Source: Chrysomallon squamiferum
Taxonomy: Eukaryota; Mollusca; Gastropoda; Neomphalida; Peltospiridae
DNA: 64,000 bases
Direction of reading: 5' to 3'
Assembly (NCBI GenBank): GCA_012295275.1
Contig: CM022671.1
Coordinates: 21,824,322-21,888,321, forward strand
Both the position numbers and the translations under genes were made by a program. Positions within the stretch are counted from its first letter, which is position 1. The number at the start of each line of letters is the position of its first letter. Below the pieces are notes generated by a model. The model searched no databases, was not told where the DNA came from, and saw only the letters and a program-made list of their open reading frames with translations. Of the stretch, positions 50,176-63,950 are shown piece after piece.

Positions 50176-51010
50176 ATGAAGATGCTAGCATTCTGCATTG
50201 TGCTGCTGTTGTCGCTAGGGTGCTCTTTCGTCGGTTCGGTACGTCGCGTTTACAGCATGCGTATTTCACCGAAAGATACGAAATGTTACAGTGATGGAAC
50301 CATGAGAGTCGTTTATTACTACTTGGGATATGGACTTGTGTATGCTAACTGGAGTGGAGGAGGGTCGGTAAGTAGGTGGTATTTTCGTGTTTGGTTTGCG
50401 CGTTCGAGTGTTTCGTACCGAAAAGTCGTTGATCCAGATCTATGCATCACAGTGCTAGGGAAAGCGATAGCACCCATTTTTGGTGTTTTTTTTTCAGTAG
50501 CTGTTTTCAAACGCGAAAATCCGTTGATATCTAAATGAGTATATATGATTTTTCTTCCTCATATTTCATTAATTACATTTAAAAAATAAAATAAAAAGGG
50601 TGTGTGTCTGTGTGTATGTACGTATTATAATTATTATTATTATTATTATTATTATCATCATCATCATCATCATCATCATCATTATTATTATTATTATTAT
50701 TATTTATTAAATAAATAAATATAAAATAAAATATTGGTTCGTTTGTGTATGTTATATTATGTAGTGTATGTTATTTATTTATTTCTTATTTATTTCTTTG
50801 TTTACCTACTTACTATTACAGGTAAAATGTCAGAGAGCTTCACTCAAAAAGGTGTACGGATTGATAAACATCTGTCGAGTTGGCAGCCAGTCAGGAACGT
50901 TTTCTATTTCATACCGGAGCGGCTCGGACTGTTGGAGAACCTACGATTCCATTACATTCGACAAGTGTAAAATAACATCAACTTTCTGTTGGTACAGGTA
51001 CGGCAAATGA
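50176..51010 (+). CDS. Secreted cysteine-rich peptide, array member H
   Basis: Coding exons 50176-50367 and 50822-51010, phase-0 intron, 126 aa. ATG two bases after CTTCTGCAG. Signal peptide MKMLAFCIVLLLSLGCSFVGS; mature start basic (VRRVYSMRI); first cysteine in TKCYSDGTMRVVYYYLGYG; exon 2 holds VKCQRAS, ICRVGSQSGTFSISY, DCWRTYDSITFDKC and FCWYRYGK, six cysteines in the D/H spacing. Without splicing the frame does not stop after VSRWYFRV as in D (TAG became TGG) but runs on to 50538, giving a 121-codon unspliced form. AATAAA at 51069-51074. H is the duplicate of D, but the two mature proteins have diverged a good deal. Function unknown. Confidence 0.82.
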
Positions 51011-51506
51011 TTTAAACACGTAAAAAAAAAAAATAATAATAATAATAATAATAACTGCAACCAAGAAAAATAAAGAAATTATGTATCCATTTGTTTTGTT
51101 TCTCTCTTTTTTCATATTCTTCTGTTATCAGTATATCCCTCTCTCTTCTCTCTCTCTCTCTCTCAGAGAAACAAATCAGGATAAAATATCAAACGAACAC
51201 ATAAAAGACACAATAAAAATACTGATCAGTATTTTCACTGAAATTGACAGGACTGGTGTATGCTAATGATCACACTGACAGAAATGGGTAGGACAGGTGA
51301 CAAGTATACTGAGCAAATCCAAAATGTTGTACAGTACTAAATTTCACAATAAACGAATAAATAAATAAATTAAAATAAAATAAAATGAAATAAAATAAAA
51401 TAAAATAAAATATAATAAAATAAAACAAAATTAAATTAAATTAATGGCCCCCCCCCAAAAAAAAAAAAAAAAATAAAATAGAAAACAAAATTGGTTTTGT
51501 ACAGAC

Positions 51507-51640
51507 ATGAAGAGCCTAGCATTGTGTCTGTTGTCGCTGGTGATTTGCCTTAAAGCAATCAGTACGCCCCGTTTACGAGACAAAAACTAACAATCTACTT
51601 TTATCAAAAAGGAGCTGGATAAAAAGAGTATGGAGTAATC
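51507..51640 (+). pseudogene. Degenerate first exon after member H (relic P1)
   Basis: ATG after the acceptor TTGTACAG opens MKSLALCLLSLVICLKAIST, a good signal peptide, then PRLRDKN and a stop. A later fragment, TIYFYQKGAG, matches the VYYYKGYG region, so the first-cysteine segment has been deleted. No second exon recognised. Confidence 0.75.
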
Positions 51641-52283
51641 AACAACTACTACTACTACCACTACAATTATTACTACTACTTCTACCAGCAGATTACTATA
51701 CAACTATTACTGCTATTACAATTAAGAGAGACATAGAGAGATTGGAAAACGTTTTGGTATTTTTTCCTCTAATTCAAATAGAAATCGGAAACCAAACCCT
51801 TATAGTGGTTTAAATTTTACTTTCACTATTTAGGAGAAATTACAAATGTTTGAAATATTCTGATTTGTTATTTTCTTTTAATAGTTAGTGTTTAAAGGCA
51901 CACACCCAAACCGGCCCAACAAACCCCGGGCTGGGGCAGGTTGGGTCACCCTTAGGGGGGCAGCTAGGAGTATAGCATAATGCAGAATAAAAATAATCTC
52001 AAATATGCACAAAACACGTGATTTATTTCAAAATAACTTGCGATGCAATTAACAACCATTTAAATTTAAGAAAATAAAAAATAAACCTCAGCTTAAAATC
52101 ACACAATGTAGGCAAAACCAAAAATGGCTCAAAATGGACTGGAAAACAGTTTCATTTTTATAAAAAGGCAAAATACGTGCAGAGATAAATTTAAAACATA
52201 ATGACCCTACGAAGACTGGATACACTCTGAGGTACCATGAGACAATATATTATACACAAGATAAGTACAAAACCAGAATGTAC
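51641..52283. repeat. Repeated flank with a GC-rich segment (copies at 61500-62040 and partly 56000-56210)
   Basis: Contains ACTTTCACTATTTAGGAGAA, a GC-rich stretch (ACCCAAACCGGCCCAACAAA then CCCGGGCTGGGGCAGGTTGG, 51903-51955) and GACTGGATACACTCTGAGGT. The copy ends abruptly at about 52281, where the satellite begins; the homologous copies at 56190 and 62030 continue instead into another sequence. Confidence 0.7.
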
Positions 52284-52665
52284 AGACCGTATCTACATCT
52301 CTTTACAATGATTGTTACACAGACCGTAACTACATCTTTTTACCACGTTTGTTACATAGACCGTATCTACCTCCCTTTACGAAGATTGTTACACAGACCG
52401 TAAGTACATCTTTTTGCGAAGATTGTTACACAGACCGTAACTACCACATCTCTTTACCACGACTGTTATACAGACAGTAACTACATCTCTTTACCACGAT
52501 TGTTACACAGACCACAACTACATCTCTTCACCACGATTGTTACACGCTTTAAATACATCTCTTTACCATGATTGTTACACAGACCGTAACTACGACTCTT
52601 TAGAAATGATCATTAACCATGATTGTTACACAAACCGTAACTACATGTCTTTACCATGATTGTGG
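52284..52665 (+). repeat. 37-bp satellite array upstream of member I
   Basis: About ten units. It interrupts the repeated flank at 52281 and ends next to the TGTGGTTAAGCTTCCCAACA landmark of the I upstream block. No satellite lies before J. Confidence 0.9.
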
Positions 52666-53119
52666 TTAAGCTTCCCAACACACTGAATAACACAAACGAT
52701 TCTTTGTTGTCTAATGCTCGCTCGTTAGTCATTGGTCAATGCTAGTGGTCAGTCGTGGATGGCGGAGTGGTCAGTTGGCACAATTTGTCTGATGACAAAC
52801 TTGCAAGTCTTTGACCCCGCGTCAGTATTTCTTGCTAAAGGGAACAATGAATAAAAACACAAATCGTGTATCCGGTTTAAAGAGAACAAAAAATCTTCAT
52901 AAACATTAGAGATTGATCATTTAACGTAGGCCTCTCCATCCGAGGATTTACGGTACTTTTTAAAAACAAGATAGTATGACGGAGTATTTCACATAAACAG
53001 CCAATCAGAGAACACCCTATATAAATAAAAAAATAAAAAATGTTATAACCATCAGCGTCGACATGAATAAAAGGACAAAACGAACAACTTCGTGGCATGA
53101 TTGCATTCTGAATCGTCAG
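52666..53119 (+). promoter_or_regulatory. Upstream block, promoter and noncoding leader exon of member I
   Basis: TGTGGTTAAGCTTCCCAACA, CTTTGACCCCGCGTCAGTAT, GGCCTCTCCATCCGAGGATT, a full CCAATCAG (53001-53008), ATAAAAGG at 53067-53074, leader exon ending AATCGTCAG before donor GTAAATTATA at 53120. The (TAG)n stretch present before J is deleted here. Confidence 0.68.
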
Positions 53120-53690
53120 GTAAATTATACTTGATTTTGCTTTTCATTTCTACTCTGTTCTACTTTCACATCGCTATTCACTGTTCTAACGCATGCTCCG
53201 CGATTGGTACATCAGAGGTCGAGTTATAATTATTAGATGTCTTTATGAAAATGAAATATTGTTATTCCATTCTTCATTTATTAATTCAAATTATTTGAGT
53301 AACTGGGTCTAAACTCATCAGCTCATTCACTTGGCTATTTCTTGCACCAGGACCGGTTTTTCGAATCACTGATTACGGAAAGGTGCATATGAAAATGCCT
53401 TATAGCCTATCGCGTGTTGGTAAAGGGCCTTTTTATGCCTTAACGGTTTCGTTCTTGAAACACATCTACGACTCCATACAACAGTTTGTTGTTTGTCGTT
53501 GTTTTTGTTGCTTGTTTTTTTTTTTTTATTTAGTTTTTTTCTCAGGGATGTTTTGGATGTTGTTTTGGTGTTTTTATTTTATTGATTAGATCTGTTTTAT
53601 TTATTTATTTATTTATTATTAATAAATTTATTGTTTTTGGTTTCAATGGGTTTTTTTTTTTTTTTACATAATTTGTTTTCTTCCGCAGAT

Positions 53691-54294
53691 ATGAGAATCT
53701 TTGCGTTCTGCCTTGTACTTCTGTTGTCGGTAGGGTGCGCCGTCAGCGATGACTTTTACCGGATAGGAATTTTACCGGACGAGACGACATGTTACAAAAA
53801 TCGAACCATGTCACTCGTTTATTTCTACCTTGGAAATTTGACTGTGTCTCAAAACTGGAATAACCGTTCGGTGTGTAGCTGGCATTTTCATGTTTAATTC
53901 GTGAGTTTACGTTTGTTAGGTAACGAGTTTAAGTGTTTTGTACCGATAACTCTTTAATCCAAATGTGAGGCAGACTGAAAATCTGTTGTCTGCCGACTGG
54001 GTTTGAGGCTCTGTGACAGTTATGTTGGATTAAAGCTAATTTCACGCTGTACACTTTTATAATGAGAACATTGTGAGTCTGTGGGTGGTGAAGTTAAAGA
54101 TACACAATAACGTAGGTCAAAAATGAAATCGGTTATGAGTTAAGAATAATCCTGTAAGAGCAATGAAAGTGAAAGATCCGTTGATATGTAAATAAGTATA
54201 TATATATATATATAAAATCTTACTCCCTGATATCTCATTAATTACATTTAAAACAAAAATGTGTTTCTATTTGTGTGTGTGTTGTATATGTGTG

Positions 54295-54332
<38 letters not shown>

Positions 54333-54622
54333 AAAACTATGTATGTATTATTATTGCGCTTGTGTATGTTATATTATATATATATATATATTATTTATTT
54401 ATTTCTTTATTTACCTACTTACTATAACAGGTAAGATGTACCAGTGAACCTAAGTTCAATTCCAAGGAAAATGTGTACGAATGGAGAAAAACCTGTCGAG
54501 TTAGCAGCCAGACAGGAACGTTTACTGTTAGAGACAGGGGCGGCTCGATCTGTTGGAGAAACTACGATTCAATTACATACGACAAGTGTATAAAAACATC
54601 ACATAAGTGTGGGTTAATCTAA
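53691..54622 (+). CDS. Secreted cysteine-rich peptide, array member I
   Basis: Coding exons 53691-53870 and 54431-54622, phase-0 intron, 123 aa. ATG two bases after CTTCCGCAG. Signal peptide MRIFAFCLVLLLSVGCAVS; mature start DDFYRIGILPDETTC, three residues shorter than B. Three N-glycosylation sequons (NRT, NLT, NRS) lie in exon 1, a feature of I and J only. Exon 2: VRCTSEPKFN, TCRVSSQTGTFTVRD, SICWRNYDSITYDKC, HKCGLI then TAA; a TAC to TAA change removes the last residues (YGK) seen in B, C and E. Six cysteines at the family positions. Intron read-through gives VCSWHFHV then stop (53895-53897). AATAAA at 54733-54738. The mature protein is identical to J. Function unknown. Confidence 0.82.
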
Positions 54623-54793
54623 GGCAAATCATTTAAACATGCAAAAAAAATAGAAAAATAATAATAATAATAACTGAAACAACGAAGAAACCTTTTTCCA
54701 AATGTTCCTTTGTTTATAGCAGCAATTAGAAAAATAAAACAAAATGTATGCATCCGTTTGTTTTATTTGTCTGTTTTTTTCTACTCTTCTGTA

Positions 54794-55731
<938 letters not shown>

Positions 55732-55880
55732 ATGAAGAGCCTAGCACTGTATCTTGTGGTTCTGTTGTCGCTGGGATTTGACTGAAATCATGGACTACGC
55801 CCCGTTTACGAGAAGAAAAAAAAAACAATCTACTTTTATGAAAAAGGAGCTGGATTAAAACAGTATGGAATAATCGTTTT
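55732..55880 (+). pseudogene. Degenerate first exon after member I (relic P2)
   Basis: ATG after TTGTACAG opens MKSLALYLVVLLSLGFD and stops at TGA. Further on, another frame reads TIYFYEKGAGLKQYG and reaches a donor-like GTGAGT at 55881. The first-cysteine region is deleted as in P1 and P3. No second exon found. Confidence 0.75.
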
Positions 55881-56935
55881 GTGAGTACAACAACAACTAC
55901 TACTATCACTACAATTATGACTACTACTTCTACCAGTACATTACTATACTACTATTACTGCTATTACAATTAAGCGAGACATGGAGAGAGTGGAAAACGT
56001 TTTGGTATTTTAACCTCTAATTCAAATAGAAATCGGAAAACAAACCCTCATTATGGCTCTAAATGTACTGGAAAACAGGTTCATTTTTATAAAAAGGCGA
56101 AACACGTGCGACATTAAATCTGAAACATAATGACCCTACGAAGACTGGATACACTCTGATGCAACACGAGACAATATATTATACACAAGATAAGTACAAA
56201 ACCAGAATGCACAAGCATAGCCAGAGCTACAACCTGTAAGGCATACGTTGATGATTTCCATCCCATTTTCGGCCTGTGTAATTGGAAATGTCTTCTGTTT
56301 TGTTCAGCAATCCAACAGATCAATTTTCTTAGCGTCTTAGGATCCAATAGGAAGCCAATACGCGACGTTGTTAGTGTATTTTCAGTCAGTTTTTCTTCCT
56401 ATGCCTCTGTGAAACATGAAAAACAGCTGTTTTCCTCAGCGATGTTCCTCTACAGCTTATTTTAAAATATCTGCTGACACCTGTTTACGATTACCCTTCT
56501 TTTCGTATGTTCTCACCGTCCGTTTTTAAATAAATAAATATATATATGTATGTATTACTGTCCACGTATAACAAAGATTACCTTTGAAAGTAAATAATCT
56601 TTAGCTAAGAAGTTGAAAGTTGCAAAAACAATCTTTTCAATGTCAAATCAGAACGTATTTATTCGAGATCTTCATAACTCGTGCGTATCAATTAGCACTA
56701 TAACATCGTGCTAGATCTAGCTAATCTTAAAACTATAAGTGGACAAAAAACACATAAAAATATATATATATTTTTTTTTTGAGAATTCCATATCACAAAA
56801 ATACACTTTGAAAGTAAATAATGTTTAGCTATGTGTAAGGAGTTGAATGTTACAATGACAAATCAGAAAGCATCTCTTGGACAACTTGAAAACCCGTGCC
56901 TATCAAATAGTACTAGATCCAAGACATCTAAAACT

Positions 56936-57000
<65 letters not shown>

Positions 57001-57514
57001 AAAAGGATTAAAAGCAGTTTTTAAAAAGGATTAAAAGCAGGTAAAGGAAAGGATATGTGTACACTTAGCATAAACAATTACTGATGCTTGGTGTTAGAAA
57101 ATAACAGGATTAAGGTAATTAATATCAGAACATTAAATATGTGATATGATCGGAGGAACATATTTCGTTGACAAGTTTACCAGTAAGCGACAGACTGAAC
57201 GACAAAATATTCAGTTAACATAGTAAAAATATTGATCAATATTTTCAACAAAAAAAACAAAAGCACGAGAATAAATATAATTAAAAAAACAAAAAAAAAA
57301 CCAATTCCATTAATACAATTTAAAAAACAATAAAATTAGAAATCAGTACAAACAACACAATATATATGGAGTAGTATTCTGAATAATACGAAAGACAATG
57401 AAGAACGGAAATTAATAATTCCAGAATAACCAAGTAAGACAAACTTAATTTTTTTTTTTTTTATTTTCGTATCAAGGCACACTGTTAAAAAGCAAAATTT
57501 GGTTTTGTTCAGAC
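55881..57514. repeat. Flank of unit I, including a duplicated unassigned frame
   Basis: From about 56000 to 56560 and again from about 56560 to 57480 the sequence matches 61500-63540 with deletions. It includes the minus-strand frame 56347-56114 (see its own entry), a (GA)n tract at 56941-56993, and CAAAACATCCAGTGAACA-type repeats. Two adjacent segments (AAAGTAAATAATCTTTAGCT at about 56588 and the similar one at about 56812) are partial tandem copies. Confidence 0.65.
56114..56347 (-). other. Duplicated unassigned open frame (pair at 61947-62174)
   Basis: A 77-codon minus-strand frame with a hydrophobic stretch (VVALAMLVHSGFVLILCIIY) that stays open, nearly unchanged, in the copy at 61947-62174. 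The plus strand is also open in the second copy. I do not recognise the protein. Since the copies result from a recent duplication, the open frame is weak evidence for a gene; it may be a fragment of a mobile element or of a broken membrane-protein gene. Confidence 0.25.
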
Positions 57515-57610
57515 TTGAAGAGACCCTTGCAGTTTGTTTTGTGGTGATACTTTAGCTGGGGTAGGCAGTAAGATATCAAGGTAAAAACTGTAATGTCACG
57601 GAACCATGAC
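57515..57610 (+). pseudogene. Degenerate first exon upstream of J (relic P5)
   Basis: After TTGTTCAG the start reads TTGAAGAG instead of ATGAAGAG, with an inserted CC; CAGTTTGTTTTGTGGTGATA then a TAG match relic P4. Followed by TGTAATGTCACGGAACCATG, the remains of the first-cysteine region. Confidence 0.65.
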
Positions 57611-57741
57611 TAATAATACTAATAATAATGTTACTTCTACCACCAGGACGACAATTATTACTACCAAAACTAACGCATAAACATATTTGATTTTTTGTAA
57701 GTATAACTGTAGTAGTAGTAGTAGTATAGTAATTCACGACA

Positions 57742-58588
57742 ACATTGTGGTTAAGCTTCCCAACACACTGAATAACACAAACGATTCTTTGTTGTCTAAT
57801 GCGCGCTCGTTAGTCATTGGTCAATGCTAGTTGTCAGTCTTGGATGGCGGAGGGGTCAGTTGGTACAATTTGTCTGATGACAAACTTGCAAGTCTTTGAC
57901 CCCGCGTCAGTATTTCTTGCTAAAGGGAACAATGAATAAAAACACAAATCGTGTATCCGGTTTAAAGAGAATAAAAATCGTCATAAACATTAGTGATTGA
58001 TCATTCAAATGGCTCTATCGTATTTCTTTCAGTAAAAATCATGGCTTATTTATTTATTTATATTTATTTATTTATTTATATTTTTTCTTTTCTTCTTCCT
58101 TTATTATCTTTCCTTTTCTTTCTTTCTTTGTTTTTTGTTGTTTGGTTGTTTTTTTTCGGGGTTTTTCAGCAGAAAATAGGAAGAATTTAATTCTGTTTCT
58201 TTTTATTCAAAAAAAAACCACCCGCTGTTCTGTCATTCAGGAAACACACACAAGTAGTAATAATAATCGAAGTTGTAGTAGTAGTAGTAGTATTAATAGT
58301 AATAATAGAAACTGTAGTAGTTGTTGTTGTAGTAATAATGATAGTTTCATGACGTTTTGTGACGTAGTTCTGAACATGGCTAGATTTCGTTTAACGTAGG
58401 CCTCTCCATCCGAGGATTTACGGTACTTTTTAAAAACAAGATAGTATGACGGAGTGTTTCACATAAACAGCCAATGAGAAAACACCATAGAAAAATAAAA
58501 AAATAAAAAAAAGTAAAACATCAGCGTCGACATGAATAAAAGGACAAAACGAACAACTTCGTGGCATGATTGCTTTCTGAATCGTCAG
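57742..58588 (+). promoter_or_regulatory. Upstream block, promoter and noncoding leader exon of member J
   Basis: TGTGGTTAAGCTTCCCAACA at about 57746, CTTTGACCCCGCGTCAGTAT, (TAG)n stretch at 58252-58340, GGCCTCTCCATCCGAGGATT, CCAAT at 58471-58475, ATAAAAGG at 58536-58543, leader exon ending AATCGTCAG before donor GTAAATTATA at 58589. Confidence 0.68.
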
Positions 58589-59223
58589 GTAAATTATACT
58601 TGATTTTGCTCTTTATTTCTACTCTGTTGTACGTTCACCCGCTATTCACTGTTCTAACGCATGCTCCGCGATTGGTACATCAGAGGTCGAGTTATAATTA
58701 TTAGATGTCTTTATGAAAATGAAATACTGTTATTGCATTCTTCATTTATTAATTCAAATTATTTGAGTAACTGGGTCTAAACTCATCAGCTCATTCACTT
58801 GGCTATTTTTTGAACAGGACCGGTTTTTCGAATCACTGACTACGGAAAGGTGCATATGAAAATGCCTTATAGCCTATCGCGTGTTGGTAAAGGGCCTTTT
58901 TATGCCTTAACGGTTTCGTTCTTGAAACATATCTACGACTCCATTCAACAGTTTGTTGTTTGTCGTTGTTTTTGTTGCTTGTTGTTTGTTTTTTTTTGTT
59001 TGTTTTTTTTTCTTATTTATTTATTTATTTATTTTGGAGAGTTTTTTTCGCAGGGATGTTTTGGATGTTGTTTTGGGTTTTTTTTTAATGTTGGTTTTCT
59101 TTTGTTTTTATTTTATTGATTACTTCTGTTTTATTTATTTATTTATTATTAATAAATTTATTGTTTTTTGTGTTTGGTTTCAATGGCTTTTTTTTTTACA
59201 TAAATTTGTTTTCTTCCGCAGAC

Positions 59224-59829
59224 ATGAGAAGCTTTGCGTTCTGCCTTGTACTGCTGTTGTCGGTAGGGTGCGCCGTCAGCGATGACTTTTACCGGATAGG
59301 AATTTTACCGGACGAGACGACATGTTACAAAAATCGAACCATGTCACTCGTTTATTTCTACCTTGGAAATTTGACTGTGTCTCAAAACTGGAATAACCGT
59401 TCGGTGTGTAGCTGGCATTTTCATGTTTAATTCGTGAGTTTACGTTTGTTAGGTAACGAGTTTAAGTGTTTTGTACCGATAACTCTTTAATCCAAATGTG
59501 AGGCAGACTGAAAATCTGTTGTCTGCCGACTGGGTTTGAGGCTCTGTGACAGTTATGTTGGATTAAAGCTAATTTCACGCTGTACACTTTTATAATGAGA
59601 ACATTGTGAGTCTGTGGGTGGTGAAGTTAAAGATACACAATAACGTAGGTCAAAAATGAAATCGGGTATGAATTAAGGATAATCCTGTAAGAGCTATGAA
59701 AGTGAAAGATCCGTTGATATGTAAATAAGTATATATATATATATATATATATATAAAATCTTACTCCCTGATATCTCATTAATTACATTTAAAACAAAAA
59801 TGTGTTTCTATTTGTGTGTGTGTTGTATA

Positions 59830-59877
<48 letters not shown>

Positions 59878-60161
59878 TATGTATGTATTATTATTGCGCT
59901 TGTGTATGTTATATTATATAATATATATATTATTTATTTATTTCTTTATTTACCTACTTACTATAACAGGTAAGATGTACCAGTGAACCTAAGTTCAATT
60001 CCAAGGAAAATGTGTACGAATGGAGAAAAACCTGTCGAGTTAGCAGCCAGACAGGAACGTTTACTGTTAGAGACAGGGGCGGCTCGATCTGTTGGAGAAA
60101 CTACGATTCAATTACATACGACAAGTGTATAAAAACATCACATAAGTGTGGGTTAATCTAA
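59224..60161 (+). CDS. Secreted cysteine-rich peptide, array member J
   Basis: Coding exons 59224-59403 and 59970-60161, phase-0 intron, 123 aa. ATG two bases after CTTCCGCAG. The only protein difference from member I is Ser for Ile at residue 3, inside the signal peptide; the mature peptide is identical, with six cysteines and the three sequons NRT, NLT, NRS. Exon 2 ends HKCGLI then TAA. Intron read-through gives VCSWHFHV then stop (59428-59430). AATAAA at 60271-60276. The introns and flanks are also nearly identical to those of I apart from microsatellite lengths, so the 5.5-kb duplication is very recent. Function unknown. Confidence 0.82.
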
Positions 60162-60331
60162 GGCAAATGATTTAAACATGCAAAAAAATAGAAAAATAAT
60201 AATAATAATAACTGAAACAACGAAGAAACCTTTTTCCAAATGTTCCTTTGTTTATAGCAGCAATTAGAAAAATAAAACAAAATGTATGCATCCGTTTGTT
60301 TTATTTTTCTGTTTTTTTCTACTCTTCTGTA

Positions 60332-61249
<918 letters not shown>

Positions 61250-61397
61250 ATGAAGAGCCTAGCACTGTATCTTGTGGTGCTGTTGTCGCTGGGGTTTGCC
61301 TTAAATCATGGACCACGCCCCGTTTACGAGAAAAAAAAATAACAATCTATTTTGATCAAAAAGGAGCTGGATAAAAAGAGTATGGAATAATCGTTTT
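61250..61397 (+). pseudogene. Degenerate first exon after member J (relic P3)
   Basis: ATG after TTGTACAG opens MKSLALYLVVLLSLGFALNH, an intact signal-peptide stretch, then GPRPVYEKK and a TAA. The first-cysteine region is missing; KKELD-type remains lead to a donor-like GTGAGT at 61398. Nearest to P2. Confidence 0.75.
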
Positions 61398-63017
61398 GTG
61401 AGTACAACAACAACTAATACTATCACTACAATTATGACTACTACTCCTACCAGTACATTTACTATACTACAATTACAATTAAGCGAGACATGGAGAGAGT
61501 GGAAAACGTTTTGGTATTTTAACCTCTAATTCAAATAGAAATCGGAAAACAAACCCTTATAGTGGTTTAAATTTAACTTTCACTATTGAGGAGAAATTAC
61601 AAATGTTTGAAATATCCTGATTTGTTATTTTCTTTTAATAGTTAGTGTTTAAAGACACACACCCAAACCGGCCCAACAAACCCCGGGCTGGGGCAGGTTG
61701 GGTCACCCTTAGGGGGAAGCTAGGAGTATTGCATAATGCAGAATAAAAATAATCTCAAATATGCACAAAACACGTGATTTATTTCAAAAAAATTTGCGAT
61801 GCAATTAACAACCATTTAAATTTAAGAAAATAAAAAATAAACCTCAGCTTAAAATCGCACAATGAAGGCAAAACCAAAAATGGCTCTAAATGGACTGGAA
61901 AACAGTTTCATTTTTATAAAAATGCAAAATACGTGCGGAAATAAATTTAAAACATAATGACCCTACGAAGACTGGATACACTCTGAGGTAACTTGAGACA
62001 ATATATTATACACAAGATAAGTACAAAACCAGAATGCACAAGCATAGCCAGAGCTACAACCTGTAAGGCATACGTTGATGATTTCCATCCCATTTTCGGC
62101 CTATGTAGTTGGAAATGTCTTCTGTTTTGTTCAGCAATCCAACAGATCAATTTTCTTAGCGTCTTAGGATCCAATAGGAAGCCAATACGCGACGTTCTTA
62201 GTGTATTTTCAGTCAGTTTTTCTTCCTCTGCCTCTGTGGAACATGAAAAACAGCTGTTTTTCTCAGCGATGTTCCTCTACAGCTTATTTTAAAATATCTG
62301 TTGACACCTGTCTTCGATTACTCTTCTTTTGGTATGTTCTCACCGTCTGTTTTTAAATAAATATATATATATATATGTATGTATACATTTTAGTGTCCAG
62401 TTGACCATTTCACTGAGAAACTGAATTACTAAAACTGTACAAGAAAATGAATTTATAATAACACATATATTTAATGGTGTGCTCGAGGGCAGGTTGGGGG
62501 TGTGGTCCAACCTACCCCGGGAAGACCTGCCCCGGGTAGTGAGCTTTCGTTTTACTTTGAATTGATCGTTTCTGACCAGCAATTGCCAAGTCATTCAGAT
62601 GTATTTAATATTTCTAAGTTTTTTTCACAATTCCATATAACAAAGATTACCTTTGAAAGCTAATAATCTTTAGCTATGTCTAAGAAGTTGTATGTTGCAA
62701 AAACAATCTTTTCAATGTCAAATCAGAACGTATTTGTTCGAGATCTTCATAACTCGTGCGTATCAATTAGCACTATAACATCGTGCTAGATCTAGCTTAT
62801 CTTAAAACTATAAGTGGACAAAATATAAATCAAAATATATATTTTTTTTTGGGGGGGGAGAATTCCATATCAACTTTAATTAACTTTGAAAGTAAATAAT
62901 CTTTAGCTATGTGTAAGAAGTTGAATGACAAATTAGAAAGCATCTCTTGGACAACTTGAAAACTCGTGCCTATCAAATAGTACTATAACGTCAGTGCTAG
63001 ATCCAGGTAAACTAAAA

Positions 63018-63110
<93 letters not shown>

Positions 63111-63573
63111 AAAAACATTAAAAGAAGGCATAGGAAAGGATATGTATGCACGTTGCATAAACAATTACTGATCCTTGGTGTTAGAGAATAACAGGATTAA
63201 GTTTACCAATAAGCGATACACTGATACAGAAAATAAAATAAATCACGACAAAACATCTAGTGAACATTTTCAAAAAAAAAAAAAAAACACCAAAACCCCC
63301 CAAAACAAGAAAATAAATATAATAAAATTAAATTAAAATTAAAAAAAAATTCCATAAATACAACAAAACAAAAAATTAAAAAATTAAAAATTAGAAATCA
63401 GAACAAACTACACAATATATATGTAGTAATATTTTGAATAACACGAAAGACAACGAAGAACGGAAATTAATAATTCCAGAACAACCAAGTAAGACAAACT
63501 TATTATTATTATTATTTTTTTTTTTTTTAAATCAAGGTAATCTGTTAAAAAGCAAAATTTGGTTTTGTGCAGA
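61398..63573. repeat. Flank of unit J
   Basis: GC-rich segment at 61668-61715 (copy at 51903-51955), the duplicated minus-strand frame at 61947-62174, a second GC-rich patch at about 62466-62545 (GGCAGGTTGGGGGTGTGGTC, CCCCGGGTAGTGAGC), tandem partial copies beginning AATAATCTTTAGCTATG at about 62661 and 62896, a (GA)n tract at 63023-63104, and A/T-rich sequence. No gene seen. Confidence 0.65.
61947..62174 (-). other. Duplicated unassigned open frame (pair at 56114-56347)
   Basis: Differs from its pair mainly at the C-terminal side (CLKLPQSVSS against CLVLHQSVSS). Not recognised; see the entry at 56114. Confidence 0.25.
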
Positions 63574-63770
63574 TATAGGAGAGCCTAGCAGTTTGTCTTG
63601 TGGTGATACTGTAGCTGGGGTAGGCAGTAAGATATCAAGGTAAAAATTGTAATGTCACGGAACCATGTCTAATAATACTACTAATAATATTAATAATAAA
63701 ACATTTCTGGCAGCTCAGTCTATCTCCGTAATTACGATTCTATCACACACACTAAGCGCTTTAAAATTTT
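63574..63770 (+). pseudogene. Degenerate two-exon peptide gene at the right end (relic P6)
   Basis: After TTGTGCAG the start codon reads ATA; GAGCCTAGCAGTTTGTCTTG and the following bases match relic P4, with a TAG in the signal region. About 110 bp later GGCAGCTCAGTCTATCTCCG leads to RNYDSITH, the remains of SICSRNYDSITYNNC of the second exon. The intron has shrunk to a few ATT repeats and the cysteines are lost. Confidence 0.72.
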
Positions 63771-63834
63771 ATTTCCATGTATTTCATTCATTGATTATAA
63801 GCAAGCGCCGTACGATAAATTAAAATACAACTAC

Positions 63835-63950
63835 AACTAATAATAATAATAATAACAATAATAATAATAATAATAATCATCATCAGCATCATCATCATCA
63901 TATCTGAAATGTGATTTTTCTTTTTATTACATTATCGTAAAATGTGTTAA

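Noticed and set aside
53383-53589. Frame beginning MHMKMPYSLSRVGKGPF, repeated at 58850-59119
   Set aside because: Lies in the leader introns of I and J and runs into T-rich polypyrimidine sequence; there only because the units are duplicated.
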